64,000 nt of DNA, taken from a virus. Positions 9,309 to 19,215 of this stretch are shown piece after piece (positions within the stretch are counted from its first letter, which is position 1; each line of letters opens with the position of its first letter). Location of the stretch: positions 1-64,000 of IMG/VR virus record IMGVR_UViG_3300021356_000007. One strand, written 5' to 3'. Position numbers and translations under genes: made by a program. Under the pieces are notes generated by a model. The model had not been told where the DNA came from. It did not search any database and saw only the letters and a list, made by a program, of their open reading frames with translations.

Positions 9309-9620
9309 TCATCGGCGACCAATAGCAAAGAAAGTTCCACCAGCAGTGGCTTGTGCGCCTCCGGGTGTGTTGACTGTGATTGTCGTTCCACTTACAGTAG
9401 CGAATTCACCAAAGATAAACGGTGCTGCATCGCTTCCATCTGCCGCACCACCTGTTTCAAGGTTCTGTGGGGCTAATCCTGCTGCTGGGGTTACTACTGC
9501 CATGTCTATTGATGTCAACAAATCACCAAGCGCAATGCTGGTATCTGATGCTGCATATGTTCCTGTTATTACAATTCTGTCTCCAAAGTAAGTTGGTCTT
9601 GGGTCTATTGCTACTGCCAT
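9309..9620 (-). CDS. Small beta-rich head protein, decoration candidate
   Basis: 103 residues, Gly/Ala/Thr-rich and beta-rich (FGDRIVITGTYAASDTSIAL, GTTITVNTPGG). It follows the capsid gene closely, where decoration and head-fibre proteins usually sit, and has the general look of the protein at 10036-10443. ATG preceded by GGAGATGAAGAATA. Function inferred from context. Confidence 0.5.
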   Translation of the reverse strand: MAVAIDPRPTYFGDRIVITGTYAASDTSIALGDLLTSIDMAVVTPAAGLAPQNLETGGAADGSDAAPFIFGEFATVSGTTITVNTPGGAQATAGGTFFAIGRR

Positions 9621-10024
9621 TATTCTTCATCTCCTGTTTCTGTTTCTTCTACTGGGGCTTCTGCCTCTTCGACTTCTACTACAGGCTCAGGGGCTGGAGG
9701 ATTTAGTGTTTGCCCTACCAAAGCCAGTAGTTTGGCTTTTGTAGTGTAACCACTGAACTCTGCACCCTTTTCTGTGAGCCATGCGCTGATGTCTTTCTTA
9801 GTCCAGCCTTCATCAGGTATTCCGTCTCCGCCTTCGTCAACAGTGACTTCAGCCTCAGCGTCTCCTTCTACGATGTATACCCAAGGTCTTGTACAGATTT
9901 TTTGTCTGTATGTGTTAAGCCACTCTTGAGTTACTTCAACTGGAACTTTCTTAGGCCAAAGCCTCTTAGAGCCGTCAGGCATTTTACGGTATACCGTAGT
10001 ACCTATGTAAGTTACTGTAGGCAA
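9620..10024 (-). CDS. Head-region protein with HeH/SAP-like helical domain
   Basis: 134 residues. The middle (WTKKDISAWLTEKG then YTTKAKLLALV, about 83-105) looks like a HeH/LEM/SAP-type helix-extension-helix domain. The C terminus is a Pro/Glu/Val tail, probably disordered. Phage head proteins often carry such HeH tails. The start is a TTG at 10024 with a strong site GAGGTGAATAACC. Confidence 0.55.
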   Translation of the reverse strand: MPTVTYIGTTVYRKMPDGSKRLWPKKVPVEVTQEWLNTYRQKICTRPWVYIVEGDAEAEVTVDEGGDGIPDEGWTKKDISAWLTEKGAEFSGYTTKAKLLALVGQTLNPPAPEPVVEVEEAEAPVEETETGDEE

Positions 10025-10035
10025 GGTTATTCACC

Positions 10036-10443
10036 TCACGAAACAATCATCCACAGTGTTACTAGAGCGTCAGGTGAACCGACTACTGTAAATTGTGCAA
10101 CCCCGTTAGTGATATTCTTCAAAGAGACACCTGCTGCTGCTACGCTGGTGTTACCAACGATAACTGCGTGGATAGTGTCTGCACCTCCGCTAAGAGTAAT
10201 GGTTTCATCATCTACCAGTGCAGTAGTTAATTTTCCTGTTACTAACTTCAGACCTCTGCCTGCTGTGTTTGTTGTATCGTCATTAGTTGGTAAGAATGGG
10301 TTCAAACTGCCCGGATAATCTCCCGATGCACCCTTTGCACCATCCAACCAACGAGTGCTGTCAACCAATGCACCTGCGTATAGTTCCAAATTCAAACTCT
10401 CTGTGAAGACTGCGCTTCCTGATGTTGTGTATGTAATTGTCAT
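10036..10443 (-). CDS. Head decoration protein candidate
   Basis: 135 residues, beta-rich, Thr/Val/Gly-rich, directly downstream of the major capsid gene. Size and position fit a decoration (cement) protein; no diagnostic motif. ATG preceded by AAGGAGATGAAGAATT, close to the site used for the capsid gene, suggesting high expression. Confidence 0.5.
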   Translation of the reverse strand: MTITYTTSGSAVFTESLNLELYAGALVDSTRWLDGAKGASGDYPGSLNPFLPTNDDTTNTAGRGLKLVTGKLTTALVDDETITLSGGADTIHAVIVGNTSVAAAGVSLKNITNGVAQFTVVGSPDALVTLWMIVS

Positions 10444-10477
10444 AATTCTTCATCTCCTTAATTTTCTCCAAAGAACC

Positions 10478-11605
10478 TCACTTAAGGTCACGGATAGAAC
10501 CTTGACCTCCAAAGAAAGTTGTCCAAACTTCACCCATAGTTCTGTAAAGTCCCTCTTGACCCAATCTGTTGATTGCGAATGGGTCGCCAGTTTCGATACC
10601 ACTCTCAAAGTATTGAGTAGGTTTAGCAGTGGAGAAGTAAACATAGTCTGTGTCTAGCATGTAGATTCTGCTTAGAGTGTCACTTGCCATCTCCTTGGTA
10701 GGGATGATTGGAACACCGTTGTAAGTTGCTACGATGAATCCGGCTTCAACACCCGGAACACCCTTTACACCGTTGAATGTAGGAACAACTCTCTTTTCTT
10801 CCATGAATCTTTGTTGTGCTTGTAGAAGTTGTTGGATTCTCATTAGAGTATCGTAACCAGTTAGCATAACCTTTGGATTACCTCCTCTTTCCCAAATTAG
10901 TCTGAATGTCTCATCTAAGTGGTCGAGAGATAGAACTCTGTCAGTAGAACCTGAGTCAGCAGAGTCTTCACCGAAAGACCATGTGTTAGCACTTCTGTCG
11001 ATGGAGTAAATGTCTTCATCGTTAGTATCGTAGTGTGTACCTGATGCCATGCTGTTGTTACCAGTGGTGATTCTGTCAAGAGACTCGATGTCGTTACCAG
11101 CAACAGTTGTAACATCCTCAGTTAGCATGTCGTTGATGTGCTCTGCGTGGTGCTTACCCATTTCTTCTTTTAGAACTGAACGAATGTCACCTAGACCGTC
11201 ATCCTTGTCGTTAAGGAAGATAGCAACTTCAGACATATCGAATGAGTGTGCAATGGTCTTTGGCTTTGCTGCAACATTTTGGAATGTTGGTTTTGTTGTG
11301 TCAGGTAGTGTACCGTTCTCAGCAATACCGCCACCAACTGTCTTAGAAGGTTTAGCGGTTACAACTCTCCATCCACTTCTGTCCCAAGGCTTCTTAGGTA
11401 GAATTGAAAATGCGTTGAATTCTTGGTTTAGTTGAGACCATACTTTTCTACCGTAGATTGCTTGGTATGTACCAGCAGTAGTAGACAGCAATGGTGCGTC
11501 AGCCTTCAGTAATTCGCTACCACTGTATGAGTAGCCCATGCTTGAGCCTGCACCGTAGTAGTATCTCTCCATATCGTTAATTGTTCTCATGTAGTTTCTT
11601 GCCAT
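10478..11605 (-). CDS. Major capsid protein, HK97-like
   Basis: 375 residues. The length, the place immediately after the protease/scaffold gene and the layout (helical N-terminal arm, a long spine-helix region around SVLKEEMGKHHAEHIND, a C-terminal domain with RVVPTFNGV and a closing WTTFFGGQGSIRDL) fit an HK97-fold capsid protein. It has the best ribosome site seen in the block (AAGGAGGAATAAGT before ATG), as expected for the most abundant protein. Identification is from context and overall character; a structure-based search would settle it. Confidence 0.8.
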   Translation of the reverse strand: MARNYMRTINDMERYYYGAGSSMGYSYSGSELLKADAPLLSTTAGTYQAIYGRKVWSQLNQEFNAFSILPKKPWDRSGWRVVTAKPSKTVGGGIAENGTLPDTTKPTFQNVAAKPKTIAHSFDMSEVAIFLNDKDDGLGDIRSVLKEEMGKHHAEHINDMLTEDVTTVAGNDIESLDRITTGNNSMASGTHYDTNDEDIYSIDRSANTWSFGEDSADSGSTDRVLSLDHLDETFRLIWERGGNPKVMLTGYDTLMRIQQLLQAQQRFMEEKRVVPTFNGVKGVPGVEAGFIVATYNGVPIIPTKEMASDTLSRIYMLDTDYVYFSTAKPTQYFESGIETGDPFAINRLGQEGLYRTMGEVWTTFFGGQGSIRDLK

Positions 11606-11617
11606 ACTTATTCCTCC

Positions 11618-13012
11618 TTATTGGTTGAAAACACTGCCAGCCAGTCTGTGAACTTCACTCCAGTCCATGTTTCCTAATGCTTCTGTTGATGGTATTTCAA
11701 CAGTGGAGACAGATTTCTTAATTTCTCCACCGGATGGTGCAGAGTTAATGTTGTCGATTCTTGCACTCAAGTCAGACAATGCTTTCTCGATGTTTGCAAG
11801 TGGTGTTCTAGCGTCAAATGCTTGTGCTGCTTTTGCCTCAGCCTCTGCGCTCATTTCCTTGGCTAGTCTGTCAGCAAAGACAGTTCCAAGATTGGATTTG
11901 AATTGTTCTTCTAGGGAAGCAGCCTTGTAAACTTCGTATGCTGCTTCTAGGTCAGCAGGGCTAACTGAGTCAGGAGACAAGTAGTCTCCCTTTGCTACAG
12001 TTCCGCCACTGTTGGAATTTAGTTTTCCAATAGCGTTAGTAGATGGTGAACCACCTTCTTGTGCTCTGCCTTTTACTTGTCCTGCGAAGTAGTCTGCACC
12101 ATCGCCAATTTGCTCAGGTGTAGAACCAAGGTTAGCCTTGGACAGTTGGTCGAAGTGCGCTCTTGCACCACCGATGTCAACTCCTTGAGATTTCAAGGTG
12201 TTTTCCATCCAGTTTAGGTAGTCAGTTGTGATTACATCGCTGTACTCACTCTTTGCATACATTCCTTCTTTCTTGTCTTCTTCAGCCATTTCTTTCCCCT
12301 CGTCTTCTTCTTTCTCAGGTTTCTTTTCTTCTTTCTTATCAGCCATGTGCTCTTTCAAGCCTTCAGGCATTTCGCCCTTTTCCATAGCGTCAAGTCGCCC
12401 ATTTAGCCTGTCCAAAGTGCTGGACAATTCGCCTAATACATTATCGTCACTCATGTTTGTGTCCTCCTTCAATATACGGAATGTCGCCTCCGGGTTAATA
12501 CCTTTCTCGCAAATAGTCACTTCATGAAGTTCCAGTTTGGAGATTTCTGTGTAGTCGCCATGTTGTTGGTCGCTCTTACGCATTCTCTTGAATGCTTGTC
12601 CTCCGATACTGAAGCCTCTTAGTGCCCCCTTGCGAATTTCACTGGCAACTTCTCTTGCCTTTTCGATGTCATCTCTTAATTGGATAACAACGAACATTCC
12701 AGCATCATCAACGCCGGACTTCCAAACACGACCATCAGAGTCAGTGTAGGAAGGTATTACTTGTCCAACTTGTATGTTAGAGTGTGCTAGTTGTACATTT
12801 CTAAAGCCATCTGCTTTCATGAATCCATCGAAAGCATCTTTTAGAGCCCCTCTTGTAATTAGGTCTCCTTGTTTGTCTACCATTTCTACAGATGCATAAC
12901 CTGCGATTACGAGGTCATTTGCTGCCTTGACAATACTGATGCTTCCGCTGTGTTGAACAGGGGAAGTTCGCAGTGTCAATCCGGTAGGCATTACCCCTCT
13001 CACACTTGTCAT
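11618..13012 (-). CDS. Prohead protease (U35/HK97 type) fused to a scaffold-like C terminus
   Basis: 464 residues. Residues 1-185 are a HK97-type prohead protease: AGYASVEMVDKQGD, a catalytic His in LAHS (H77), the serine in RGFSIGG (S135) and a Glu in the ELHEVTI strand. Residues 190-440 are a charged, Lys/Glu-rich and coiled-coil-like region suited to an internal scaffold that the protease would destroy. The C terminus ends NMDWSEVHRLAGSVF, a motif shared with the protein at 19216-19593. It processes the prohead before DNA packaging in related systems. Confidence 0.85.
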   Translation of the reverse strand: MTSVRGVMPTGLTLRTSPVQHSGSISIVKAANDLVIAGYASVEMVDKQGDLITRGALKDAFDGFMKADGFRNVQLAHSNIQVGQVIPSYTDSDGRVWKSGVDDAGMFVVIQLRDDIEKAREVASEIRKGALRGFSIGGQAFKRMRKSDQQHGDYTEISKLELHEVTICEKGINPEATFRILKEDTNMSDDNVLGELSSTLDRLNGRLDAMEKGEMPEGLKEHMADKKEEKKPEKEEDEGKEMAEEDKKEGMYAKSEYSDVITTDYLNWMENTLKSQGVDIGGARAHFDQLSKANLGSTPEQIGDGADYFAGQVKGRAQEGGSPSTNAIGKLNSNSGGTVAKGDYLSPDSVSPADLEAAYEVYKAASLEEQFKSNLGTVFADRLAKEMSAEAEAKAAQAFDARTPLANIEKALSDLSARIDNINSAPSGGEIKKSVSTVEIPSTEALGNMDWSEVHRLAGSVFNQ

Positions 13013-13021
13013 ACTATTTAA

Positions 13022-16000
13022 TCAGGTATGGAACACGGCTTTGTCTGAAGTTATCTCTAAAGTACCCTCTTCAGTAGGGATTGTAATATTCTTTTCATCC
13101 TCGCTGTCCTTCGATTTTGGTTCAATGTAAGAATCTTCACCGGGTCGCTTTCTGTTGTCAAAGTCGGGCATTGTCTTCTCATCGTGCAAGTTAGTAGGTC
13201 CAAGTGGGGATTCTACAGGAGTAGCATAATCAATTCCTAGTCCCTTTGCACCTGCATTAGAACCTCCTACAGAACCAGCACCACTCTTCAAGAATCTATC
13301 AATCAGCATCAATCCCTTGACGAGTATTTTCTTTTTCTCTTTCTCTTTCCACCAATTTGTGCCTTCTTCTTTGTGAGGTTCAATAAGTGGTTCTGCATCT
13401 CCTTGTGACTCATGTACCTCTTCTTTTTCTGTGATGTGTAAGTTAGCCTTGAGCATAGCACCTGCTATTGGACTCCAGTATTGTCTCTGACTTTCTGCTA
13501 ACCTAACTAGATACTTACTGTCAGCCAAAGGTGAATGAACAGTCCACATACTACCTGTCTGTGTACACTTGTAGAGTACATCACCTTGAGGCATGACTAC
13601 TCTAACTCCTGACTTAGCCCTATGAACTTCGCATAGCCACTGGTCTTCAGACTTAGCAAGCAGACCAAGTGTCTCTCTACTAACAAGACCTTCGCCCTCT
13701 GCTTCTCCTAATATCTTAGAAGCAGTCAAAGTATAAACATCGTCACCGCCAGTAGTTTCAACTTTACTGACATTGGCAGCATTAACCATTACATGGTCGC
13801 CTTCATTGTATTTTTCTTCACTGTTGAATGCCACCCCTACATCCATGTAGATTTCACCGTCAGACTCTACAGCCCTATTACCTATCTCTTCTTCTCTTGT
13901 TATTGGACCTGTGCCTAGCCTGTATGTGTACGGACCACTGCCTCTACGCTCTAGTACTCTCAGCACTACATCGTTACCCGGTTTCAGCATAACCCACTTA
14001 GGGTGTCTGAGTTCGCCAACCATGTATACTGACTTAGCATCTCTAAGTAGTAAATTCTCATGCGTTTCGCTTAAATTTTCGACAATGGCTTTGAGGCCTT
14101 CATCATCTGTCAGTCTCGTATCGCTTGCACTTGGAACATGTATATTCTCTACTCCTTCCAAAGCACCTCTTACTATTTTGATACGGTCATTCAATACGAC
14201 ATCGTGGACTTCCTTTTCAGCAAACTCTATGACATCAAAGATGTAGTAGCCCTCTTCTGTCTTGATTACATCAGCAGTAAAGTCTTCATCAGTCACTTTC
14301 TTGAAGTTCTCTTTGTCTTCATCACTCAAATCAAATGTCTTGGAAGATACTTCGTCATCTTCTTTCTTGACAAACCCACGCTCGCCTTCAGGCATGTGGG
14401 ACACTATCCAGTCACCTGTAAAACCTCTCAACTCTTCCAAGTCATCTAGTTCAAAGATACGATGCATTGGTTGTAAGATAGGGACTTCGCTACCCAATTC
14501 TTTTCTGAGAATGTCAGGGTTAGTCAAATCAGCCAAACCTATGTCCGACTTCCTTACGCTGTGTACATCCGTGTTTCTCGCTATACCAAATCGCCCCGGT
14601 CTATCATTTGCAGCCATTCTGTCAGGTCTTAATAAAAGTTGACGAGACTGTTCATGGTCGGGATGTCTAAGCATTTCTAGCCACTCAGGTGGGGCTACTG
14701 CATCCCAAAACTTTCCTAAAATGTTGACAAGTGGCTGCTTGTTACTTTCGCCTTCTGCTACTGGTACAACATTGACATTACCATTTCTTGATATTTTGAA
14801 TTTGAAATTAGGTTCGAAGAAGTCACCGAACTCATGTCTGTAGCCAGCAGAATTGTACAGGCTGTGAACTGAGTGAGTGTGAGGACTAAATTGGTCTGCT
14901 GGCACTGCGGTAAAGGCATCAACTGTTTCTTTGACTTTTGCAGGGGGCTCTATTTCAGGGAAGCCTACTATTAGAGAATCCAAGTACTGCTTAGTATTCC
15001 AGTACCTACTGTGATGCTTGTTCTTGTGTTTACTCTGTGCCGTCTTCTTCCTATCATAGAGGGGTTGCCCTTCGTCAGTCAACTCTCTTACTCTACGGTC
15101 ATCCTCGTTGTAGGCATTTTGGTAATGTACGCCGAGTCTTTCATTGAGGTGACTGAAAGCAGGGTTGGTGATTCTTCTTGTCATACCTTGAACTATGTTA
15201 GCAAACTCATCATCTCTGCTAGTTTTGTGATGGTGTCTTACCTTTTCATGTCTACCATCTATATCCATCTCAGGGTCTGTAGCCTGCAAATACTGCCTCA
15301 TTGTCATAATCGGCATTTTGTAATCCATACCATATTGCTCGAATCTAGGTTGGAAAACATCTTTGATTAAATCGTGTAGATTTTTCTGATGTGGTATACT
15401 CTCAGGGTCCAACCCTAGTTTTTCTAACGCAGTAGGCATGTCAAGTATATCGGCTATATTGAACTCAGTACCTTTTTCGTGAACCATCCTTTTCATGTTA
15501 GCCATGTCGTCAACTTTAGTTTGGTTACCAGTTTGGTCTATACGGGCGTGACCCTTGGTGTAAATACCGTGTTGTTCGTGTGGCACTTTCAGCAAGTAGT
15601 CATTAGCCATGTTAGCAAACATTCTCATGTTAGCCTCAGCAGTTTCGTGGTCTAAATTAGGATTGAAAATGTAATCGTGTACTTCAGGTGCTGTGTTAGC
15701 CAGCATTTGTTTCAGATGGACCATAGCACTCTTGATAGCGTCAGTATCTGCTCTCAGTTTGTTTTCTAATATGGTGTCATGACCTTGTTTAGAATATCTT
15801 AGTCCTTTAGTAGAAAGCGGGTCAATTTTGTCTTCTAGTTCATCTAATAATCTTTGCTTATCCGCTATCAATTTGTGAACTTTAAACTCGTCCTCACCAC
15901 TCAAACCCCCTTCTTCTAGTTGAGCCTCAAGCATACTTATGTTCGCTATTTCTTCTTCGTACAAAGCAAGTTCATCACTTGGAGGTCTAGCCTCGGATAT

Positions 16001-18808
16001 TTGACGAGTTACAGAACCAGCAGGATTTAGAGTAGGTTCTACACCAAATTCCTTAGTAGGACTGTGTCCTGCTAATCCAAATCTATTGTCAAGACGCTCT
16101 AGCCTTCGATTATATTCATTTACTACTCTGTCGATTTCTTCTCTCTTCCTATCTTCGTCAGGCACAGCATTAGCCCTTGACATGGCTGATTCGTAATCCC
16201 TTTCGATTTTGTCTAACTCTGTTTGTTTAACTTCCTCTATATCCCCTTGCCTAACAGGGCTATACCTAAGTTGTAAAATCTTGTCCAGTGGGTTTTCACC
16301 TCCTACAGTATGTTTGGCTCTAGGATTCTTTAGATTCATCACATCCTGCTGAGGGTACATAGGATTCATCCTCATACCAAGTTTAGTACCTATAGTATGA
16401 TAGGAATGAGTTCTATGACTTTGCATAGGTTCAGGATTAAGAGCCCCACCTCTACCTGTGTAAGAATGTGCTACTCTCAAAACACCGTTACCTTGTAATT
16501 TCTTGTGAGCCCTGTCTGCCTTATTACTATCCCCTGACCTTCTCGCTGCGTGGTAATCATCGTGAACCATGTTGTTAAACGCAGAATCTACAGTTTGAGC
16601 ATGTCTAGCATAGTGGGCGTTTTGACCTCCGCTACCCTTGACACTACTTGACATGATGACATTGTGAGGTTTGAGATTCTGAGGTGCATCAAGTGGGCTA
16701 CCTCTAACAGTAGTAGTGATAAGTTTACCACTGCCCTTTTCTTTCTGTTGACTCATGCTCATTTCTCTTTGACCGAATGGTGCAAGTGCATTGAGAACTT
16801 TGTAATCGTCAGCCGATTGTATAGCACCTGTTTGTAAATCGTAATCGTGTCTAGGCTCTATTTGGGCTCTAGTCCTTGAAAACCAAAGGCTGTTTTCTTT
16901 GGGACTAAAGATACTACCTTTGTATCTACCCTCTATATCTTGTTCGAATTCTGAACCTAATTCTGACCTTACATATTCTTCTAATTCTTCATCAGGTACT
17001 AAACCTTTGAACCTATCTTTCAGTTCCTCTAGTTTGTCTGCCCTTTCCTTGTCCTCTTTTTCACTGTAAAGTAAACTGTGATGGTGTATCAAATTGTACA
17101 AGTCGTTGGCATCTTTACCAAGCCCTCCGTGACCCTTGAATGGCTTTTGCCAGTGAGTCGCAAGTGTCTCGTGGTCGTCTAGGTAATCGTAATGGTCGGG
17201 ATGCATAGCATAACCATAATGTATAGAGGAATGGTTCTGAGCCATTCTGCCAGCATTAGCCACACGCATAGACTCAGTTTTCCTAGCATCCATTATCGAA
17301 TCCACTTCTTCTTGTGTGAACTCGCCTCCATCCCAAAGTTGTCCGTAAAACGGATGTTGACCTTTAGGATAGATGTTACCGTCAGGGTCCAGTCCTAACA
17401 TAAATCTCAAAGCGTTGTAATTAGGGTAGTAATCCTCTCTTTGGTCTTTAACCATATCATGCCTAAGCATGGAATCAATACCGTGATTATCAGGGGAATA
17501 ATCTATCTGAGGTACTTGTCTTTCAGTAAGAGGTTCGTAACGACCTGCACTATTAGTAGCGTAGTGGTGCTGTTCCATCATTTTGTTGAAATGAGCCACA
17601 GACCTCTGCCAAGCGTTTTTGTCTTTACCCATAGGCTGATGATTTAGTAACGCTTCATAGTTGAAACCGGGCGAAGGCTCATCCCCCTCTTCTGACATAC
17701 CTATAGGTGTGATGAGCATACCATGTCCCGGTCTGTCAGGGTCTCTTGTCCAGTGGTCGTGAAGTCCTGAAAACCTCTGTTGGATATTTCTGATAACCCT
17801 AGGTATCAAATTAGGGTTACCTGAGTACCTATCTACTCTGAACATCCTGTCAGGATTGTAGCCGTTTTCTTGTACATGTCTATAGAATCTGTCTTTTTCT
17901 TCAGGGGTAAACCACTCTAATCCATGAAAGTAGTCCATGAACCCTAAGTTCTCTTTCCAGTATTGCTTCTTTTCATTGATGTGAGCCAACTTGATAGCGT
18001 GGTCTATTTCTTCATCACTCCTACCTTCTTGCTTCATTTGATTAGTGATTTCATCCACCTTAGATGTGTTGTCACCTAGCCAATTTTGATAATCTCTAAG
18101 ATAGAAAGCATGGTTAGTTGCACCCATCACATTACCTGACAAATCTTCGTCAACTGCTAATTGACCGTAGTGAAATTGATTTCTCAAAAAGTCGTGCTGT
18201 TTGTCATCTCTAACCCAGTTTTCCCACCTTGCCTCTTTATGATGGTCCTTTTCGCTTTGAGATGTAGCGGTGTGGTCTGTAGGGTGTACATAGAAGTCAC
18301 CCACTATATTGTGGTACTCACCATGTAAGGGATTCAAGTCAGAGCCTAGATAATCGTGGTCTGCATAAACATCATGCGGGTCTTGATTGTTAGGTTCTAA
18401 TTTCCAAGGAAGCCCTGCTACAGTTTGTCCCATAGGTGGAGGGGTTATTCTGTGTTCCTGATAACTAGGATTATCACTCAACTCCATACCACTGCCAAAC
18501 CTAAGCATGTCAGACATTTGTGCTTCATCGAGTCCTTGTGCCGATTCAAAGCCTTGTCCCTCTGTACTCAAATCGTAATTACCTGAAGGACCTGTGACTT
18601 CTTGGCTCTTCATAAGAAGAACAGAGTTGAACATTTTCAGAAGGGCTTGGTCTTCTTGACTAAGAACATATCCTCTCCTTTCTGCACTAATTGCTGAGAA
18701 ATAAAACTCAGCACCAGCGTCTAATTTACCTATGCCGTCATTAAGAGACTTTACGAATGTAGAACGGTGTCTATCGAGCGTATCTAATGGCCCTTCTCTC
18801 ATCAGCAT
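13022..18808 (-). CDS. Giant 1.9-kiloresidue virion-associated protein with degenerate ligase-like domain
   Basis: About 1928 residues between the scaffold-like genes and the protease. Residues 1-850 are rich in His, Tyr, Asn and Asp with no family I know. Coiled-coil stretches lie near 850-910 and 950-1000. Residues about 1460-1720 resemble an ATP-dependent DNA-ligase fold: GDWIVSHMPEGERGFVKK at motif I but without the catalytic lysine, then YYIFDVIEF, an EGLKAIVENL segment, RHPKWVMLKPG and an OB-like strand run (VVLRVLERRG). The tail is charged and disordered. It could be an internal or ejected head protein. ATGs at 18808 and 18802 are both possible; a hairpin covers the upstream stop. Confidence 0.65.
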   Translation of the reverse strand: MLMREGPLDTLDRHRSTFVKSLNDGIGKLDAGAEFYFSAISAERRGYVLSQEDQALLKMFNSVLLMKSQEVTGPSGNYDLSTEGQGFESAQGLDEAQMSDMLRFGSGMELSDNPSYQEHRITPPPMGQTVAGLPWKLEPNNQDPHDVYADHDYLGSDLNPLHGEYHNIVGDFYVHPTDHTATSQSEKDHHKEARWENWVRDDKQHDFLRNQFHYGQLAVDEDLSGNVMGATNHAFYLRDYQNWLGDNTSKVDEITNQMKQEGRSDEEIDHAIKLAHINEKKQYWKENLGFMDYFHGLEWFTPEEKDRFYRHVQENGYNPDRMFRVDRYSGNPNLIPRVIRNIQQRFSGLHDHWTRDPDRPGHGMLITPIGMSEEGDEPSPGFNYEALLNHQPMGKDKNAWQRSVAHFNKMMEQHHYATNSAGRYEPLTERQVPQIDYSPDNHGIDSMLRHDMVKDQREDYYPNYNALRFMLGLDPDGNIYPKGQHPFYGQLWDGGEFTQEEVDSIMDARKTESMRVANAGRMAQNHSSIHYGYAMHPDHYDYLDDHETLATHWQKPFKGHGGLGKDANDLYNLIHHHSLLYSEKEDKERADKLEELKDRFKGLVPDEELEEYVRSELGSEFEQDIEGRYKGSIFSPKENSLWFSRTRAQIEPRHDYDLQTGAIQSADDYKVLNALAPFGQREMSMSQQKEKGSGKLITTTVRGSPLDAPQNLKPHNVIMSSSVKGSGGQNAHYARHAQTVDSAFNNMVHDDYHAARRSGDSNKADRAHKKLQGNGVLRVAHSYTGRGGALNPEPMQSHRTHSYHTIGTKLGMRMNPMYPQQDVMNLKNPRAKHTVGGENPLDKILQLRYSPVRQGDIEEVKQTELDKIERDYESAMSRANAVPDEDRKREEIDRVVNEYNRRLERLDNRFGLAGHSPTKEFGVEPTLNPAGSVTRQISEARPPSDELALYEEEIANISMLEAQLEEGGLSGEDEFKVHKLIADKQRLLDELEDKIDPLSTKGLRYSKQGHDTILENKLRADTDAIKSAMVHLKQMLANTAPEVHDYIFNPNLDHETAEANMRMFANMANDYLLKVPHEQHGIYTKGHARIDQTGNQTKVDDMANMKRMVHEKGTEFNIADILDMPTALEKLGLDPESIPHQKNLHDLIKDVFQPRFEQYGMDYKMPIMTMRQYLQATDPEMDIDGRHEKVRHHHKTSRDDEFANIVQGMTRRITNPAFSHLNERLGVHYQNAYNEDDRRVRELTDEGQPLYDRKKTAQSKHKNKHHSRYWNTKQYLDSLIVGFPEIEPPAKVKETVDAFTAVPADQFSPHTHSVHSLYNSAGYRHEFGDFFEPNFKFKISRNGNVNVVPVAEGESNKQPLVNILGKFWDAVAPPEWLEMLRHPDHEQSRQLLLRPDRMAANDRPGRFGIARNTDVHSVRKSDIGLADLTNPDILRKELGSEVPILQPMHRIFELDDLEELRGFTGDWIVSHMPEGERGFVKKEDDEVSSKTFDLSDEDKENFKKVTDEDFTADVIKTEEGYYIFDVIEFAEKEVHDVVLNDRIKIVRGALEGVENIHVPSASDTRLTDDEGLKAIVENLSETHENLLLRDAKSVYMVGELRHPKWVMLKPGNDVVLRVLERRGSGPYTYRLGTGPITREEEIGNRAVESDGEIYMDVGVAFNSEEKYNEGDHVMVNAANVSKVETTGGDDVYTLTASKILGEAEGEGLVSRETLGLLAKSEDQWLCEVHRAKSGVRVVMPQGDVLYKCTQTGSMWTVHSPLADSKYLVRLAESQRQYWSPIAGAMLKANLHITEKEEVHESQGDAEPLIEPHKEEGTNWWKEKEKKKILVKGLMLIDRFLKSGAGSVGGSNAGAKGLGIDYATPVESPLGPTNLHDEKTMPDFDNRKRPGEDSYIEPKSKDSEDEKNITIPTEEGTLEITSDKAVFHT

Positions 18809-18810
18809 CA

Positions 18811-18835
18811 CCAGCCGTTCAAATCAGACGGCTGG
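18811..18835. promoter_or_regulatory. Perfect 8-bp hairpin across a gene junction
   Basis: CCAGCCGT (18811-18818) and ACGGCTGG (18828-18835) pair perfectly around a short loop that holds the stop codon of the gene at 18819-19211, just before the start of the giant gene. In leftward mRNA it would lie next to the giant gene's ribosome site, so it could tune its translation. It has no T-run, so a terminator is less likely. Confidence 0.4.
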
Positions 18836-19211
18836 AGATTCGGTCAACGGACTTCTTCAAATCGCTCATCTTAGGCCCGTCACCGCCTTTGAAGTTTTCA
18901 AGCGCACCAGTTGTGCTAAATGCTGTAGGATAGTAAGGGGATGTTTGAGTCAGAATGTTACTGTTTTCAGAGATTGCACCCTTGTTGGCTACATCCTCTA
19001 CATTAGGAACTGCGTTGTTAGTGTTATAGAAAGCGTTAGGAATACCCGATGGTTGAATCTCAAACCTTGCATGTCCTACATCTGACCCTTCTTCTTGACC
19101 TGAGTAATCAGGCATACTACCTTCTTTCTTAGCGATTCTGTCCTCAAGGGCTTTCGCTGCTTTCAATAGTTCGTATGCTTTATCATTTGCTTGCTCAAAT
19201 CTAGGTTTCAT
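18819..19211 (-). CDS. Helical virion-block protein with FEIQPSG motif
   Basis: 130 residues. The N-terminal helix is MKPRFEQANDKAYELLKAAK, followed by a disordered Gly/Ser/Asn stretch containing ARFEIQPSG, and a C-terminal Lys/Arg helix (DLKKSVDRISSRLI). The FEIQP-G motif recurs in the 373-residue protein at 27425-28546. The ATG at 19211 has the site GGAGTGATAAC; longer starts would run into the upstream gene. Unrecognised; a scaffold or head-internal role is guessed from position. Confidence 0.6.
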   Translation of the reverse strand: MKPRFEQANDKAYELLKAAKALEDRIAKKEGSMPDYSGQEEGSDVGHARFEIQPSGIPNAFYNTNNAVPNVEDVANKGAISENSNILTQTSPYYPTAFSTTGALENFKGGDGPKMSDLKKSVDRISSRLI

Positions 19212-19215
19212 GTTA

